Source of the DNA: Tenodera sinensis
Taxonomy: Eukaryota > Arthropoda > Insecta > Mantodea > Mantidae
DNA: 64,000 nt
Direction: 5' to 3'
NCBI GenBank assembly: GCA_030765045.1
Contig: CM060964.1
Location: 273,663,388-273,727,387, forward strand
Each line of letters starts with the position of its first letter. The stretch's first letter is position 1. Positions 43,431-56,252 of this stretch are shown one piece after another. A program made the position numbers and the translations under genes. Under the pieces are notes generated by a model. That model was not told the DNA's origin, did not search any database, and was given only the letters and a program-made list of their open reading frames with translations.

Positions 43431-43927
43431 AAATTACAGTTACGAGGAGTGTCTCAAAAATAAGTTACACTATTTTTTTTAAATCTACGCGGTGGGCGGC
43501 AAAAGTTCGGGAGTCATAAGGAATCTTGGTCTTGGTGTAGTGGCAGCGCTGTAAAATTCCTAGGCGCCTACCTTTACAGTTCGCGTTGTAATCTGTTTTC
43601 TGACGGCAAAAAATAAATGTGCGACTGAAATTCATTGCGAGTTGTGCAGTGTGTACGGTAAAGACGTTATGTTGAGACCAATGGTTTCAAAAACTAAAAC
43701 CTCAATACAAATATATTTCCAAATTTTTTGTTAAATATCCGTTAGTCAAAATAGATATTTACATTAGTAAAGTTTAATTTTTTCATCGTATAAACAAGTT
43801 TTGTTTTCAACTAAAATCATTAATTTATAGTTAATAAGGTGAAACTTCTGGAGATAGTGCAATGAAAGTATGTATACCTGTTAATAATTTAATTTGGCAT
43901 TAATTGCGGTATAAATTTAAAATATCT
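43431..43927. other. Unassigned AT-rich sequence
   Basis: Nothing recognised. The GCAGTGTGTACGG-type text near 43,650 is not enough to name a family. Confidence 0.4.
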
Positions 43928-44626
43928 GATGTGTTGCACTCACGTGACTTTCTCCACTCTTGTACAAACTATTCTTACAAGCCCTTATTCCTCTATCTTC
44001 TTCATGTTAGTCGAGATAAACATTTGCAAAAATTATCTTATTGCTAATTTTCTTGTAGATACAAGGGGAATATGGGAATACTGTAGGTTTTGAGCGATAG
44101 TCAAGTCTTTAAAGCTGATCGCTATATTAAGCTTTTGAAATTCCGTTCTCTTTACACGGTCAAGAGATAAAAAAATTAATAACGATATTCCATTTGAGAA
44201 GTATCACAGAACTCACACAATAACAAGGAATATCTGCGGAATTGTTCACTCCACAGAAAAAATACATTTTCACATAAGTTGTGTTTTAACGAGCTCTACG
44301 TTTTTTTGTATAGTAAGATTTCTTCAATCTCTTAAGGTTTACCAGTTATGCAAAAGTCTCAAGAGTAAACAGGACTATATGAGCTATAGTGAGAAAATTC
44401 GAAATATACATTTCATTTGCCATAAAAAAGTCTCAAACATATAGCGTTTGAATCAAACTTGTTAGTCATTTTTGAGAAAATAAAAATTTTCGAAGAATTT
44501 TCCACGTAAATGGTAGTTTAGGGAGGAGGAATTTTCTCCAAAATCTTCGTGTCGCAGCCTTGAAAGACATTAATCTTAAATACCAACCTTGGTTTTTAAT
44601 CGACTTTCCGTTTCTGAGTTATGCTG

Positions 44627-44715
44627 TTCAGACAGACCCGGACAGTCAGACAGACCCAGACAGTCAGACAGACCCAGAGTCAGACAGACCCGGTCAGTCA
44701 GACAGACCCAGACAG
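44627..44715. repeat. (CAGACAGACCC)-type minisatellite before the CA tract
   Basis: Imperfect CAGACAGACCCRGACAGT units, about five. Confidence 0.85.
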
Positions 44716-44721
44716 AAAACA

Positions 44722-45705
<984 letters not shown>

Positions 45706-45829
45706 TTTTCTAAAAATGCATTTTTATTCAGGGAGCTCAAAACATATTTCCGATGAAATCTCGACATCGAAATTTTGGATTGAGTAGAATACTTCGCCTA
45801 CTTGATATACGTAATAGAGAAAGTAAAAA

Positions 45830-46399
45830 CCAGCGTTTGTATATAGGGTTTAGAAATGTTACATACGTGTACCTTTAATGCTCACAACTATTCGAATCGT
45901 TTCGATTGTGGTGCTTGTGAAAGGAATATGAAAGCCGGACTAGGAATTAGAGAAAGAGCGGCATATGTAGCAAAATAATTTGGGCAATAGGGGCTTAACC
46001 CTACGCCACCGGATGAGCTAATGTCGGGAAGTTAGCAGTGCGTGTCTCTTCAATACGCCTCTTCCGTACTCCTATCGCAGTGTCAGAGTGGGCAGGTTGA
46101 CTTTCAACAGATCAGTACTCTTCCTGAAAATTGTCTTTCTACCCTAAAGGACTTGAATCGAGATTGAAATTGCTATACAGCCAATGTTAAATCTGCTAAA
46201 TTCACGTTCCATTATCTCAGAAACTATTAAGAGAGACTGAAATGTCTATAGGAAGTAGATGAATGCCTTAGTTCACTAATCTAATTTTGTTCAATTTTGT
46301 TCGTTTGTTAAGGAAGTTAGGATGTTTTGCTTAATTACTGTACTTTTATTCATATTTTATTAGCATTGCCTTAAAAAAGTAAACAATCTTAAAAACACC
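45830..46399. other. Unassigned sequence
   Basis: No recognised feature. Confidence 0.4.
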
Positions 46400-46766
46400 A
46401 AAGTAGATCTACAAGAGCACTTGGAGGGGAGAGGTATTCGGAGACCGCCTCCGATCCGGAGGATGATCGTTTACAGAGAGGATATTCCGTGTCATGCATG
46501 CCGAGAGTCCGCCGATATTTACAACCCTGAAACAGCCAACCAGGGTGAAAGGCGAATGGAAAGCAGAAGAAATGAATTGAAATGAGAAGCGAGGAGAAAT
46601 GCAGGTACAGGAAATTCGGGAGATGTAATTATCGTTCCCAGCATTCACCCAGGAAACCCCCGAAAAAACACATGGGTCAGGGAGGTAGGCAACAGCAGTC
46701 GAACCCATGACCTTCCGAATGCGGGTCATAGATGTTACCTGATGGCCTGAGCCATCCCGCTCGGTC
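46400..46766 (-). mobile_element. tRNA-derived SINE, about 360 bp
   Basis: The minus strand starts CGAGCGGGATGGCTCAGG (A box) and has CATGGGTTCGACTGC (B box) about 50 bases on. A GC-richer body follows (CTGTTGCCTACCTCCCTGAC, then TCATTTCAATTCATTTCTTC) to about 46,400. The tRNA-like head is decayed in the anticodon arm. A frame through the body is fortuitous. Confidence 0.7.
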
Positions 46767-47809
46767 TAGAAGCCTGCCGTTTAGACCACCGTCTGTTGCT
46801 GAGACTTAGACGATTCTCATATTCAGACCTGAACGCCTTAGTGATCAGGCAACTTCTTCAACACACGTCATACGTATTGCGGATGTCCTTGGTTGATTGA
46901 ATTCTAGTTTCAGAGGCTGGACAGATGACGTCATAGAGCATATCCTGGCACACTTTTGAATGAATACCCAGTATAATTAATACCTAAGCGGGATCTTCAG
47001 ATTTACTCGGCCTTTCCTGCCGCTCAATAGTCTGTTTATGACGTTAGTAGTTTGAAGCTGTGGCTAACGAGATGAACTAAAGTGCGAATGTGTAGTAATT
47101 GTAGTCTTAAACATGACTAACATTGTATAGCACCCTGTTCTAACAATATCTTTTGTACGTATTTAACGACCAACTTATTTATTTGTTTAGAATATGGCTG
47201 TATTAGGCGACTGTAATTTGACTTAATTTGGCCATGACTGGGCTAGAACAACCGCCTGATTTGAGTTGGCGCTGTAGTTAGCCACGTTTGAAGCGACTTC
47301 ATCATCGGTGGCAGGGGACCAGCGAAACATGAACGTCAACAGCTTCCAAGTAACCTTAGTGAAATGGGACTTGTCGTACCTTTCCAACATTTATGTTTGG
47401 AACTTCTTTCGCGTGCGTCTCATGAACTCACTATCTCAACATGTATACTGATAGGTGACTTAAATAACTGGACACTTTTTGTAGCGTAGTGTGTCTCGGC
47501 TTTAATGGCAAATTTTTACATTACAAGAAAGCTTGTTCATACTCTCTACAGCAGTAAATGAAAACTGACACACATAGAAAAAAAATTAAGAAAACGCACG
47601 AAAATAAACTAACAGCACTGTAATGAAAATAAAAATGGGTAAAGGAAAAAATAAACAGTGGTGCATTATAGGAATATGTAAACATCTAACGGCATGTTAA
47701 TAATCTTAGGTAAGTCTAATCTTGTAATTATTTATTTTCTTATACTTTTTTTCGGGAAATTCCGGGCAAGAGCAGAAAAATTAACTCACATCAGTACATC
47801 AACCTGTTT
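46767..47809. other. Unassigned sequence
   Basis: No recognised gene or repeat family. Confidence 0.4.
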
Positions 47810-47873
47810 ATGGGTCCAAATTACCTCGTTGTCGATTGGCCGTTAAACCCCATACACTCACTCAACCTGTTTA
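47810..47873 (+). repeat. LINE 3' terminal block, truncated copy
   Basis: TGGGTCCAAATTACCTCGTT, TTGGCCGTTAAACCC and CATACACTCACTC match the LINE end at 6,870-6,923. Nothing of the coding region precedes it, so this is an extreme 5' truncation. Confidence 0.8.
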
Positions 47874-47925
47874 CGAAGTCGGAAATGCATACAGTCCATA
47901 CAGTCCCTTCGAGCCAGGGGTTCGC

Positions 47926-47928
<3 letters not shown>

Positions 47929-47990
<62 letters not shown>
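47929..47990. repeat. (TA)31 microsatellite
   Basis: Uninterrupted TA units. Confidence 0.95.
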
Positions 47991-47993
<3 letters not shown>

Positions 47994-49104
47994 GAAAGGA
48001 GTATCCCAAATTATAAGACTGCACAAAAGATCAGAATGTCATTTTTGGCTCACCATTAGGTCTCCTCTTAATAGTTCGCCCAAGGAACCAACAGACACTG
48101 TTATCCTGAAAGAGCTGTTCGTTATGTTTTGGAACATTAAATGAAACTGTCTCATTGAAAGGGGATTAGACAGAACAGAGCATTTGTTTCAGCGTGTTGC
48201 CACCCATCCTCTCTTTCTCATATGATATATTCCAATCATTCGAAATTGAGATTTCGTTAGTTTTTGCGGGTAGCTAGCTGAGGTGGTCCGCTTCTCAGAA
48301 ATTGAAACAGTCTCGTCTCGTCTGGGCGTTGGCAGACTGAGGACAGCCCGAGGTGTGTCATGCGTGTACCTGCCCTTGTCAGGGCTTAACCACAGAAATG
48401 ACGGAATGTGATGTTGCAGCATGGGCGGTGTAATTGAGGTTGGGGTAGTGACCGGAGGTAGCAAGATTTGGTCTCTTTGACGTAGCCGGCTTCTTCTATT
48501 CTTATTTTGCTTCCACGTGCCAACATCTGTAACTTAAACTAGAAAACAGGTTAAATTAGTAGCACCATGTCTCAGTACTCCCTTGATGTGAGCGAGTTCA
48601 TGATCGCAAGGTAAATTCCTTCGTATTGCAGACAATTGTACTTTAACCCTTCCTTCTCACGGCAAACTTTACATCAAACGCCAAGTGATACTTCCCCTCA
48701 CCCCTCAGGCAACGGAACTTGTGAAAACACGCGACCGGCAAGTTTCGAGTGGCCCACGACGTTACTATATTTCGCAGAGAAATTAAACTGTGTATGACAC
48801 TTCAACATTAAATCGTGGCTAAATTCATTCGAATTAAGATAAAAGAGCACTACAGCTTTGTTTACACATTATTTGTGCGACAGTTAGTGAAATAATAAAC
48901 CATTTATATCAATTCTTCAAGAAGCTAGATGGCTCCAAATGTTTGACACAAATTATTTTTTTTCGGCGAAGCGGTTCTTTACTGACAAAAATTGTGTTGG
49001 ACATATTTGTTACATTCATCATGTACACTCCCTGGTTAACTTGCGGCCGAAACAGTACCTTCCAGCCTGTATATTAATTTCTGTACCCAGTGGCATTTAT
49101 TTTA
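47991..49104. other. Unassigned sequence
   Basis: A 91-codon minus frame (48,189-48,464) is Pro/Thr-rich and unrecognised. No repeat family identified. Confidence 0.4.
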
Positions 49105-49140
49105 TACGAGGTGTGGCACTAGAGAAACCAGATTAATGCT

Positions 49141-49840
49141 TCAACACTTTATTGAACAAAATCTGTCAATGGCAATATTATTCTCTTCATTGTTCGCTGC
49201 CCGATCTCCATAAGGTAACTTCCACAAGTCTGACCTCTTTCGTCGGACACGTTCACGGAGGTTGTTTAAAACATTTTTATAATAAACCTGATTGACAATC
49301 CTGACCTGCAGGCACACTGTTGATATAGACAACCTCCGGATATTAAAAAGAGAAAGAAAAACAATCACCGCTGCTTTGACTTTTCATTTGGTTATGTGCA
49401 CTTTCTCCTTTCTGGAGTGTTGGGCGTTCTTTCAATGCCGCTAAGTCTCAGGATCATACTCTATTCATATTGGAAAATGGACATTTCGTCACATGTAATT
49501 ACTTTTTGAAGAAATCAGGATTATTTTCAATGTTTTCGAGAACGTCCACACATGAATTCACTTGATGTTCGTTTTGTAGGGGTGTGAGTATTTTTATACC
49601 ATATCAGCACACACCTTTATCATTCCCAAATCGTCGTGTAAAATCTGCCTTAACACTTTCTTCATTGATGTTAATAAGTTCAGCAACTATGGGAATGCTC
49701 AATCGGCGGTCTCCTGAGCAACGATTTGCTTCAAATTCTCTTCAGTGTTCGTAGCCGAAGGAGAGCCCGATTTTGGATCGTCCCCGATGGCTTCCGTACT
49801 TCCTTAAATTTCTTAAACCACTCGAAAACTTGTGTACAGA
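49141..49840 (-). pseudogene. Mariner-like transposase remnant
   Basis: Readable fragments on the minus strand are TQVFEWFKKFKE (helix-turn-helix end, near 49,830), and VYYKNVLNNLRERVRRKRSD with LWK (49,200-49,290), the linker before the second catalytic aspartate in mariner transposases. Many stops and frame changes lie between. The catalytic motif itself is not recognisable. Its placement inside matching terminal repeats supports the assignment. Confidence 0.65.
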
Positions 49841-50065
49841 TACACAGTGAACACCATAAACTTCTATTGACAATTTTGTAAGTTTCCGTGGCAGATTTTC
49901 CGAGTTTTATGTGGAATTAAATGTTAACACCTTCTAATTTAGCATTGAGCATTATTCCGACCGAGCTCATACACACGATACTCTTCTACACTGGTCACTG
50001 ATCACTAGCCGTTGTGAGTGAGTGAAACTTCGTGTGACAGTAGAGGGAAGTCCACAGCTCGATAC

Positions 50066-50290
50066 TCTGTCTGGATGTCTATTGTTTAGACGCTGGCCTA
50101 CTGATTCCAAGGTCGCAGGTTGTAAACCGCCTCAGGACAAGTGTTTTAAATGCCCTTAAAAGCGACAGTCCCATGTCAGTATATTTACTGGCATGTAAAA
50201 GAACACTTGTGGGACCAAATTCCGGCACACCGGCAGCGCTAATATGAACCTGGCAATTGATAGCGTCGTTAAAAAAATAATTTAATTTAA
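50066..50290 (+). mobile_element. tRNA-derived SINE (family S1, copy 2)
   Basis: Same order as copy 1: TTTAGACGCTGGCCTACTGA, CCAAGGTCGCAGGTTG (decayed B box), GCGACAGTCCCATGTCA, AATTCCGGCACACCGGC, GGCAATTGATAGCGTCGTTA and an A/T-rich tail. Inserted in the mariner-like element. Confidence 0.8.
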
Positions 50291-50349
50291 TCCTATCCTC
50301 ATCTTCGGCCTCAAAGCCCGGTTTCTTTCTTGCCACACCTCATATAGTT

Positions 50350-50580
50350 TCTATAAATTATTCTTACAGAATCATTTGCTGCTATCTAGTTCCTGTTAAT
50401 TGAGATGATCCTTTGCAGAAACAGTTTCATAACATATTTTGTTGTAGGTATAAGAGGGAAGCAGGAAACCAAAGCAATGGTGAAATGTTTAAAAACCTGA
50501 TCGTTATATGCTGACCTTGAAATTCTGTACTGTTCCGATAACATCGTGAGAAACTACTGAATAACAACAGCACTTAAGAT
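50350..50580 (+). repeat. Diverged HINE-like 5' half
   Basis: TATAAATTATTCTTACAGAA, TTAATTGAGATGATCCTTTG, TTTTGTTGTAGGTATAAG and TGAAATTCTGTACTGTTC follow the family order with many substitutions. Confidence 0.55.
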
Positions 50581-52230
50581 CATAAAGTATTGGGAAAACT
50601 GCGATTCTTCTATTCTTTGGCACTTGCTCATTACAAAATATATTCCTTGTGAGGCAAACTTTTGATGTTTGCCCATCTTTCATAATCAGATTTTAAATCA
50701 TTTCCATAATAGTCACCTATAGTGGTTAGTGCAACGTGGATCAAAGAATAAGTTGTTATACCAATGGTATAAAATACAGCTAATATTTCTGAATTGGAAA
50801 TGGTAGGTACTCACAGTGAGGTACTGTTTCGCGTTAGAAGCTGTTTTGTCTGTCATTCGGATCTCTAGTACATAGTTCATATTTGCACGTCAGAATGTTT
50901 ATTAAAGCACTATGGTATGCACAAAGTAGGCTCTGGATTAAATCCATAGATCGCTGTTTGGCGTACAAATTACATGCGCTCAGCTGAGGCAAATTACGTG
51001 CAGTATGTTTGGAATTCTTGATGAGGAAAGCTGCGCATTAATGCTAACTGCGGTTCAAGTTAAGCTTATTGGACAGTTTAAGGAGAGACATAATTTTTCT
51101 TGCAGGGTGACCAAGTGCTTTCATGTAAGTGATACGACCCATGAAAATGACACTTTTACAAACGGAATTCCTTCTTGACCTCCTGCAGTTGTGCAAGTAA
51201 AGGGGTATTCGAAATTTCAGTTAGTGTAGGTCATATACCATGTGTTTTCGTTTATTGTGATATCACTGTCCTCAAACGTCCTCCTTTTACGGTCCCGTAA
51301 AACTGCCTAAAGAGAGAAAATGTTCTGACAGATTTCAGATTTCCTTGAAATCGATGTAATATATAGGGTAGTTTTGGACAAAAAAGCCTCCCGTTTTATT
51401 ATATCTGCTATTTAACTGCAGTAGGAATAGCAATCGGAGAGATACGGAGGATGTTCGGCACTGAAGCCAGGCTTATTATACCTATGCCCCCAAGGGGGCA
51501 CTCCCGGGAGGAAGGGTGAGGTGAGAGGAGACACCGGGTGGCCAGATCCAGACTAACAGCACAGACATTGTCAGAGGTCCCTAAGGTTTCCCAAGTTTGA
51601 CGACACCTCGAAGTCTTTAGGCCTTTAGGGCCCAACTCAGGGGACCTCCGCGCCCTCAGATGCCGCCCCCGTTTCCACCCAGGTCCTACGGACAATGAGG
51701 GACGGAAAGAGTTCCTGTGCGCATATCATCCCTGTCAAGCTGCACCTAATGCCTTCGCTGACACTTGCGACCCTGAAAGAACTCAGCCTTCCTTAATTCA
51801 CAAACTGATTGTATTATTTTCTTCTTGAAATCATTTCTGAGATTACCACTCTTTTCGGTGACTTCAGATTGGTAAGAGCATTTTCCGTACATTTATCAAT
51901 GTCTTTCATCATTTCATTAGTCATTATAAATATTTCTACTTACATACTTGTACATAATTAATCACCCTGCATAATACAACAATAACGTCGTGAAAGCAAT
52001 ATCTAACCTCACAATCACAGCCTTCTTTAAACCCCAGAATAACAGTATTTCAAACAACAAAATTGGCTGACTCCAATATGACAATAACATTTCATGAATC
52101 CCCGCAGATACGGACAATATCACAACAAACGAACACAATAACTAATAAAATAAAATAACTTATTTATATGAAATATTTACCAAATCAATTTAAGTCAATG
52201 ATATAAGACGGTTAACTCGCTTAAACATAA
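50581..52230. other. Unassigned sequence with a GC-rich island
   Basis: 51,408-51,770 is much more GC-rich than its flanks. It has frames on both strands (95 codons minus at 51,408-51,695) but no motif I know. The rest is AT-rich and featureless. Confidence 0.4.
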
Positions 52231-52466
52231 CCGTGGCCACCGGTGCGTGTGGGTGTGGTTGTGGGTGTGCTTGTGGGTGTAGGTGTGGGCGCGTGCGTGC
52301 GATAAACCAAAAACAAAAACTCCGTTAAATTCCATACTTAATATTTGACTTCAGGATCTTCCAAACATGTAGCACGATTTTCAAGAAAATTTCCTTTACA
52401 TGGAACATATTTTTTAAATTGTCTGAGTTTTCTAAAAAAATCTCAGATCTTCATAAGGATCTCACA

Positions 52467-52595
52467 ATTTTATTACTTTCTCTACTATGGAAGTATTGTA
52501 TTCCACCCAAAAATTCGATGTCGAGATCTCACCGGAAATATGTTTTGAGGCCCCCTGAATCCAAATAAAGAATTTCTAGAAAAAGGTCCGCGCGC

Positions 52596-52650
<55 letters not shown>

Positions 52651-53408
52651 AGAGAGAGAGAGAGAGCGTCTGCGTGTGTGTGTGAGAGCGTCTGCGTGTG
52701 TGTGTGTGTGTGCGTGTGTGTGCGCGCGTGTGTGAGCGTCTGTGTGTGTCAGTCTGTTGGCAGCATAACTCAAAACCTAAAGTAGGTTAAAAACCAAAGT
52801 TGGTATTTAAGTTTAATATCTTTTACGGATACGGCACGAAGATTTTGAAGAAAATTCCTCCACCCTAAACTACCCTTTACATCGAAAATTTTGATTTTCT
52901 CGAAAATGGCTCTAACGATTTTAATTACGATGCCATATGCTCTAGATATTTTTATGACAAATTAAATATATATTTTGAATTTTCCGGCTATAGCCTATGT
53001 AGTCCTGTTTACTGTGGATGGCTTCTGCATAAGTGGTAAACCGTAAGAGATAGACCAAATCTTACTATACGAAATATGTATATCTTACTAAAACACATAA
53101 TTTATGTTGAAATATTTTTTTTTCTGTAGAATGAAGCATTTCCTTTATTCCTTGTTATTTGAGTGAGTTTTGGATTTTCGTGATTCACTTTTTATATCTC
53201 ACCGCGCAACGAGAACGGAATCTCAAAGCTTTAAAAGATTTGACTATCGCTCAAAGCCCCATATTCCCCTTGTACCTACAAGAAAATAAACAATAAGAAA
53301 GTTTCTGGAAATGTTTATCTCAACACGAAGAAGATAAAGGAATAGAAGTTTTTAAGAATGGTTAGCGCAAGAGTAGAGAAAGTCATGTGAGTGCAACATA
53401 TCAGACTT
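52467..53408 (-). mobile_element. HINE-like element, full length, nested
   Basis: From TTACTTTCTCTACTATGG through GGAAGTATTGTATTCCACCC, the (GT)n slot, TAACTCAAAACCTAAAG, TCTAACGATTTTAATTACG, AAAAGATTTGACTATCGC to AGTAGAGAAAGTCATGTGAG and TGCAACATATCAGAC. It differs less from the other full copies than its host does. Confidence 0.9.
52597..52755. repeat. (GT)n/(GA)n compound microsatellite in HINE slot
   Basis: GT runs with GAGAGA and GAGCGTCTGC interruptions. Confidence 0.95.
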
Positions 53409-53912
53409 TTTTAAAGATATTTTAATGATAAATGTAATGTATATGTTAATTTTTCCGGAATAATCTCTGAAGTCTTCTTTATTCTGAATGAGTGTTGTAT
53501 AACTGGTAAACCATAAGAGGCAGACAAAATTTTACCTCGCAAACAAATGTAGATCTAGTTAAATCACACAATTTTTGTGAAACTTTTTGTGGAGCTATTT
53601 CCGAGATATTGGTTTGAATTTTCAAATACATACTTAAACTTTTCTCAAATAGGAAGTCGTTATTGGTTTACCTTGTGCCTATGTAAAGAGAACCGAATTT
53701 CAATACCATCATATAGCAACCAGCTCTTAAATGATTTGACTATCGCTTAAGCCCAGATTCATGTTCTCCTATTCCTACTGTACCTACAGGGAAATATGCA
53801 TTTCTACAAACGTTTATCTTGGCGATGAAGTAGGTAGATAGAAGAATTAGCGTTTTTAAGAGTAGTTCATACAAGATTGAGTAGAGAAAGTAATGTTAGT
53901 GCACACTTCAGA

Positions 53913-54680
53913 TTGTTGTTCCATAACCCATTGCCATCTTCAACAGCGTGATTCTGGTATCTACAGGCAAGCAGTCAGTACGCCTTGTTTGTATGCAACA
54001 CACAGTACTAAGCGTTCACAACGAACTTGACACGAGTCTCGTTGCTCCTTCTTTCACCCAGAAAGAAAGAAACTTAATTTCTCGTAATTTGTAAAACCGT
54101 ATCTTATGGGCTGGGTAGAGCTTATTACATTTTCCTTTCAGGCAATGCAGCAGCTAGTGCACAAAGAGTAAATGACAAAATAGTTGCCTTACATGTATAG
54201 AATATGAAAGAAGTTCAATCTTTCAATGGCCGACACGGATAGCCGGCGCGAACTCGTGAACAGCAGATCCACAGTTCAAATCCCGCCAGAAATGTCCTTC
54301 CTGATAGGTCTTATCCAGCTTTTCCTTAGTTCTTATACCTGGCAAATACCAGGATATACTCGAGCCCAAGGTCAGGAACGTTTCCTATTCAAATTTCCTT
54401 TCCAAATCGGCCAATTATCACTTCATTTCTTGTATTATCAGTGTCCAACATCTGTGGTACCTATGCAGTAAACAATACAAGAAAAGAAAGTAAGCAAAAA
54501 TGTTTCAACTATCACTCTTCATGGATATCACAGGCTCTTTTGACTGGAAGAGCAGCAGTTAAACACGAATAAGAACTGTCACGGGAATCGTTACCGAAAA
54601 GGACCTCAATGAATTTGACTTATTTAATTTGTTCCATTGTGGGTATAAGCTGTGGTAATGCCATCAGGAAGAGATGTCTA
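53913..54680. other. Unassigned; weak tRNA-like SINE at 54,228-54,300
   Basis: ACAGTTCAAATCCCGCC resembles a B box and is preceded by GGATAGCCGGCGCGAAC, a weak A box. The following 180 bp is pyrimidine-rich like the body of the SINE at 46.4 kb. The remainder is unassigned. Confidence 0.35.
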
Positions 54681-55070
54681 CACTATATATATGAGGCGAG
54701 TTATTTTTGGCTAGACAACGTGTCCCTCCTCTTAGAGAGACCCATCTCGCACGTACTGCAGCTTAGGACATCCTGGTAGCAGTGCGAAATTTGCAAATCG
54801 GCAGCGGGCGCGCCAATTGGGGCAGGAAAGCTCGCGCTGATTGGTTGCTTCCTGCATGTCCACCGCAAGCTAGGGCTTGCTGCAAGAGTCAGACAGTGAT
54901 TTATCGACACTGCGGCCACTTTTCCGTGGGAGATGCGGCCAGGCAAGCTAAATCGGGCTCGTCCTTAATTCCCTGTCACCGAGTTGACAAGGACATGCGG
55001 GGGAGAAATTCCAAGGAGGTCTTACCACCGCGGGCGCCTCTGGGTCTAATAATTTGTTTCCTCTAATCAG
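54681..55070. promoter_or_regulatory. GC-rich, CCAAT-containing island (possible promoter)
   Basis: A GC- and CpG-rich stretch in AT-rich surroundings has CCAAT at 54,813 and its inverse ATTGG at 54,839. An upstream CTATATATATGAG at 54,683 could be a TATA element. Overlapping frames on both strands are unrecognised. It could equally be the GC-rich part of an unknown repeat. Confidence 0.25.
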
Positions 55071-55119
55071 CATCCTCAAGAAATTCGAGGAAAATGGCTA
55101 CCCCCCGCCCCAAAAGGAC

Positions 55120-55300
55120 CCAACAACACCACCACCGTCGCCACCGCCGCCGCCGCCACCACCATCACCACCACCACCACCACCACCACCACCACCACCG
55201 CCGCCGCCGCCGCCACCACCACCACCACCACCGCCGCCGCCGCCACCGCCGCCACCACCGCCACCGCCGCCACCACCACCAACACCAACAACAACAAACT
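55120..55300. repeat. (CCN)n trinucleotide repeat, CCA/CCG/CAC
   Basis: About 180 bp of mixed CCA and CCG triplets ending CCAACAACAACAA. The polyproline and polyhistidine frames are by-products. Confidence 0.93.
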
Positions 55301-56250
55301 AACGAAGAATCAAAACCTGAAGGTTAATTCCACAGCGTTTGGAGAATTTGTCGCGACCAGTTTTCTGCTCATTGTTATACTGAGAGCTGAAACTTAGGTG
55401 GTGAGCTACTTCAGTTAATATGTTTAACGTAAAATTCCGTGGAAATGAAATGTTCCTACCTCAAGAAATATGTACTGCATCACCGAGCCAGGACCTCGGT
55501 CTTGATTGTCGCGCTCTTCCAACTCTCGGCGGTAAACAGGAAATTGAGTATCCTGCTGAAAATCCATATTCTAGACGTTTCGGACTTCTCTTAATAAAAT
55601 ATCTCAAATCCTGACGTAAGTTTTAAACGCGGTTTAATATCGGAATGTCACAGCGTGAAATTGTTTTAGGAAATATTGGTTACAGAGAATATGCCACTCG
55701 AAACTCAATATAGAAATAGTCCAAATAAAGCTGTTCCATAATTTTCTTCATGTGAAAAGAACTATTCTTATCAAAATGTGAGACACGACTGAGCAAATCA
55801 TTTTCAGAACTCTTTTAAAACTAAGCCATTTGAGTGCCGAGGATCTATCTCCTAAACTCCTTACCTTCATCTTCACGTTTCATCGACAGTCGCGGATGTG
55901 GCAGCTACTTTCTGAAATGGCTGCAAATAACGGTTACCGATTAACGAATGTGTTATTAACGGTTTAATGGTGATCATGTTGCAGTTGCACTGAATTAAGG
56001 GTTACAATAACGATTAGATACAACAGTTCCCGACATGAACGACGTTAACAGGAGTTAGTTTATATTTACCTGTTATGTGCCAATAGCAATCACTGAGACT
56101 GTATCCTATCGCAAAGAAGTTTCTCTTCATCTTTCAACAGTGGGATTATAACGCCGGATTAGATCGCTAGATAAGTTTGCGTAAAACTCCAATTCATTCA
56201 AGCTGCCTTGTCCCTGGCTGGCTAAAGCTGTTCACATAGAGCTTAGCACG
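55301..56250. other. Unassigned sequence
   Basis: No recognised feature. Confidence 0.4.
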
Positions 56251-56252
56251 CC

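Larger units (their letters stand above)
49107..50342 (-). mobile_element. Mariner-like element with TIRs, host to a SINE
   Basis: CGAGGTGTGGCACTAGAGAA at the left and, reverse-complemented, TGAGGTGTGGCAAGAAAGAA at the right are terminal inverted repeats that continue with ACC. TA flanks both (49,105-49,106; 50,343-50,344). The 1,236 bp include the SINE at 50,066-50,290, so the element itself is about 1.0 kb. Confidence 0.8.
52231..53912 (-). mobile_element. Older HINE-like element split by a younger one
   Basis: The left part (52,231-52,465) holds its microsatellite (GTGTGGGTGTGGTTG), AACCAAAAACAAAAACTCCG and TCTGAGTTTTCTAAAAAAAT. The right part (53,412-53,912) resumes at AAAGATATTTTAATGATAAA and runs to GAGTAGAGAAAGTAATG. 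The two parts abut in the consensus, with the younger copy between them. Confidence 0.75.

Noticed and set aside
55054..55327. Polyproline or polyhistidine proteins
   Set aside because: These are translations of a CCN trinucleotide repeat. The short non-repeat leader is not enough to support a gene.
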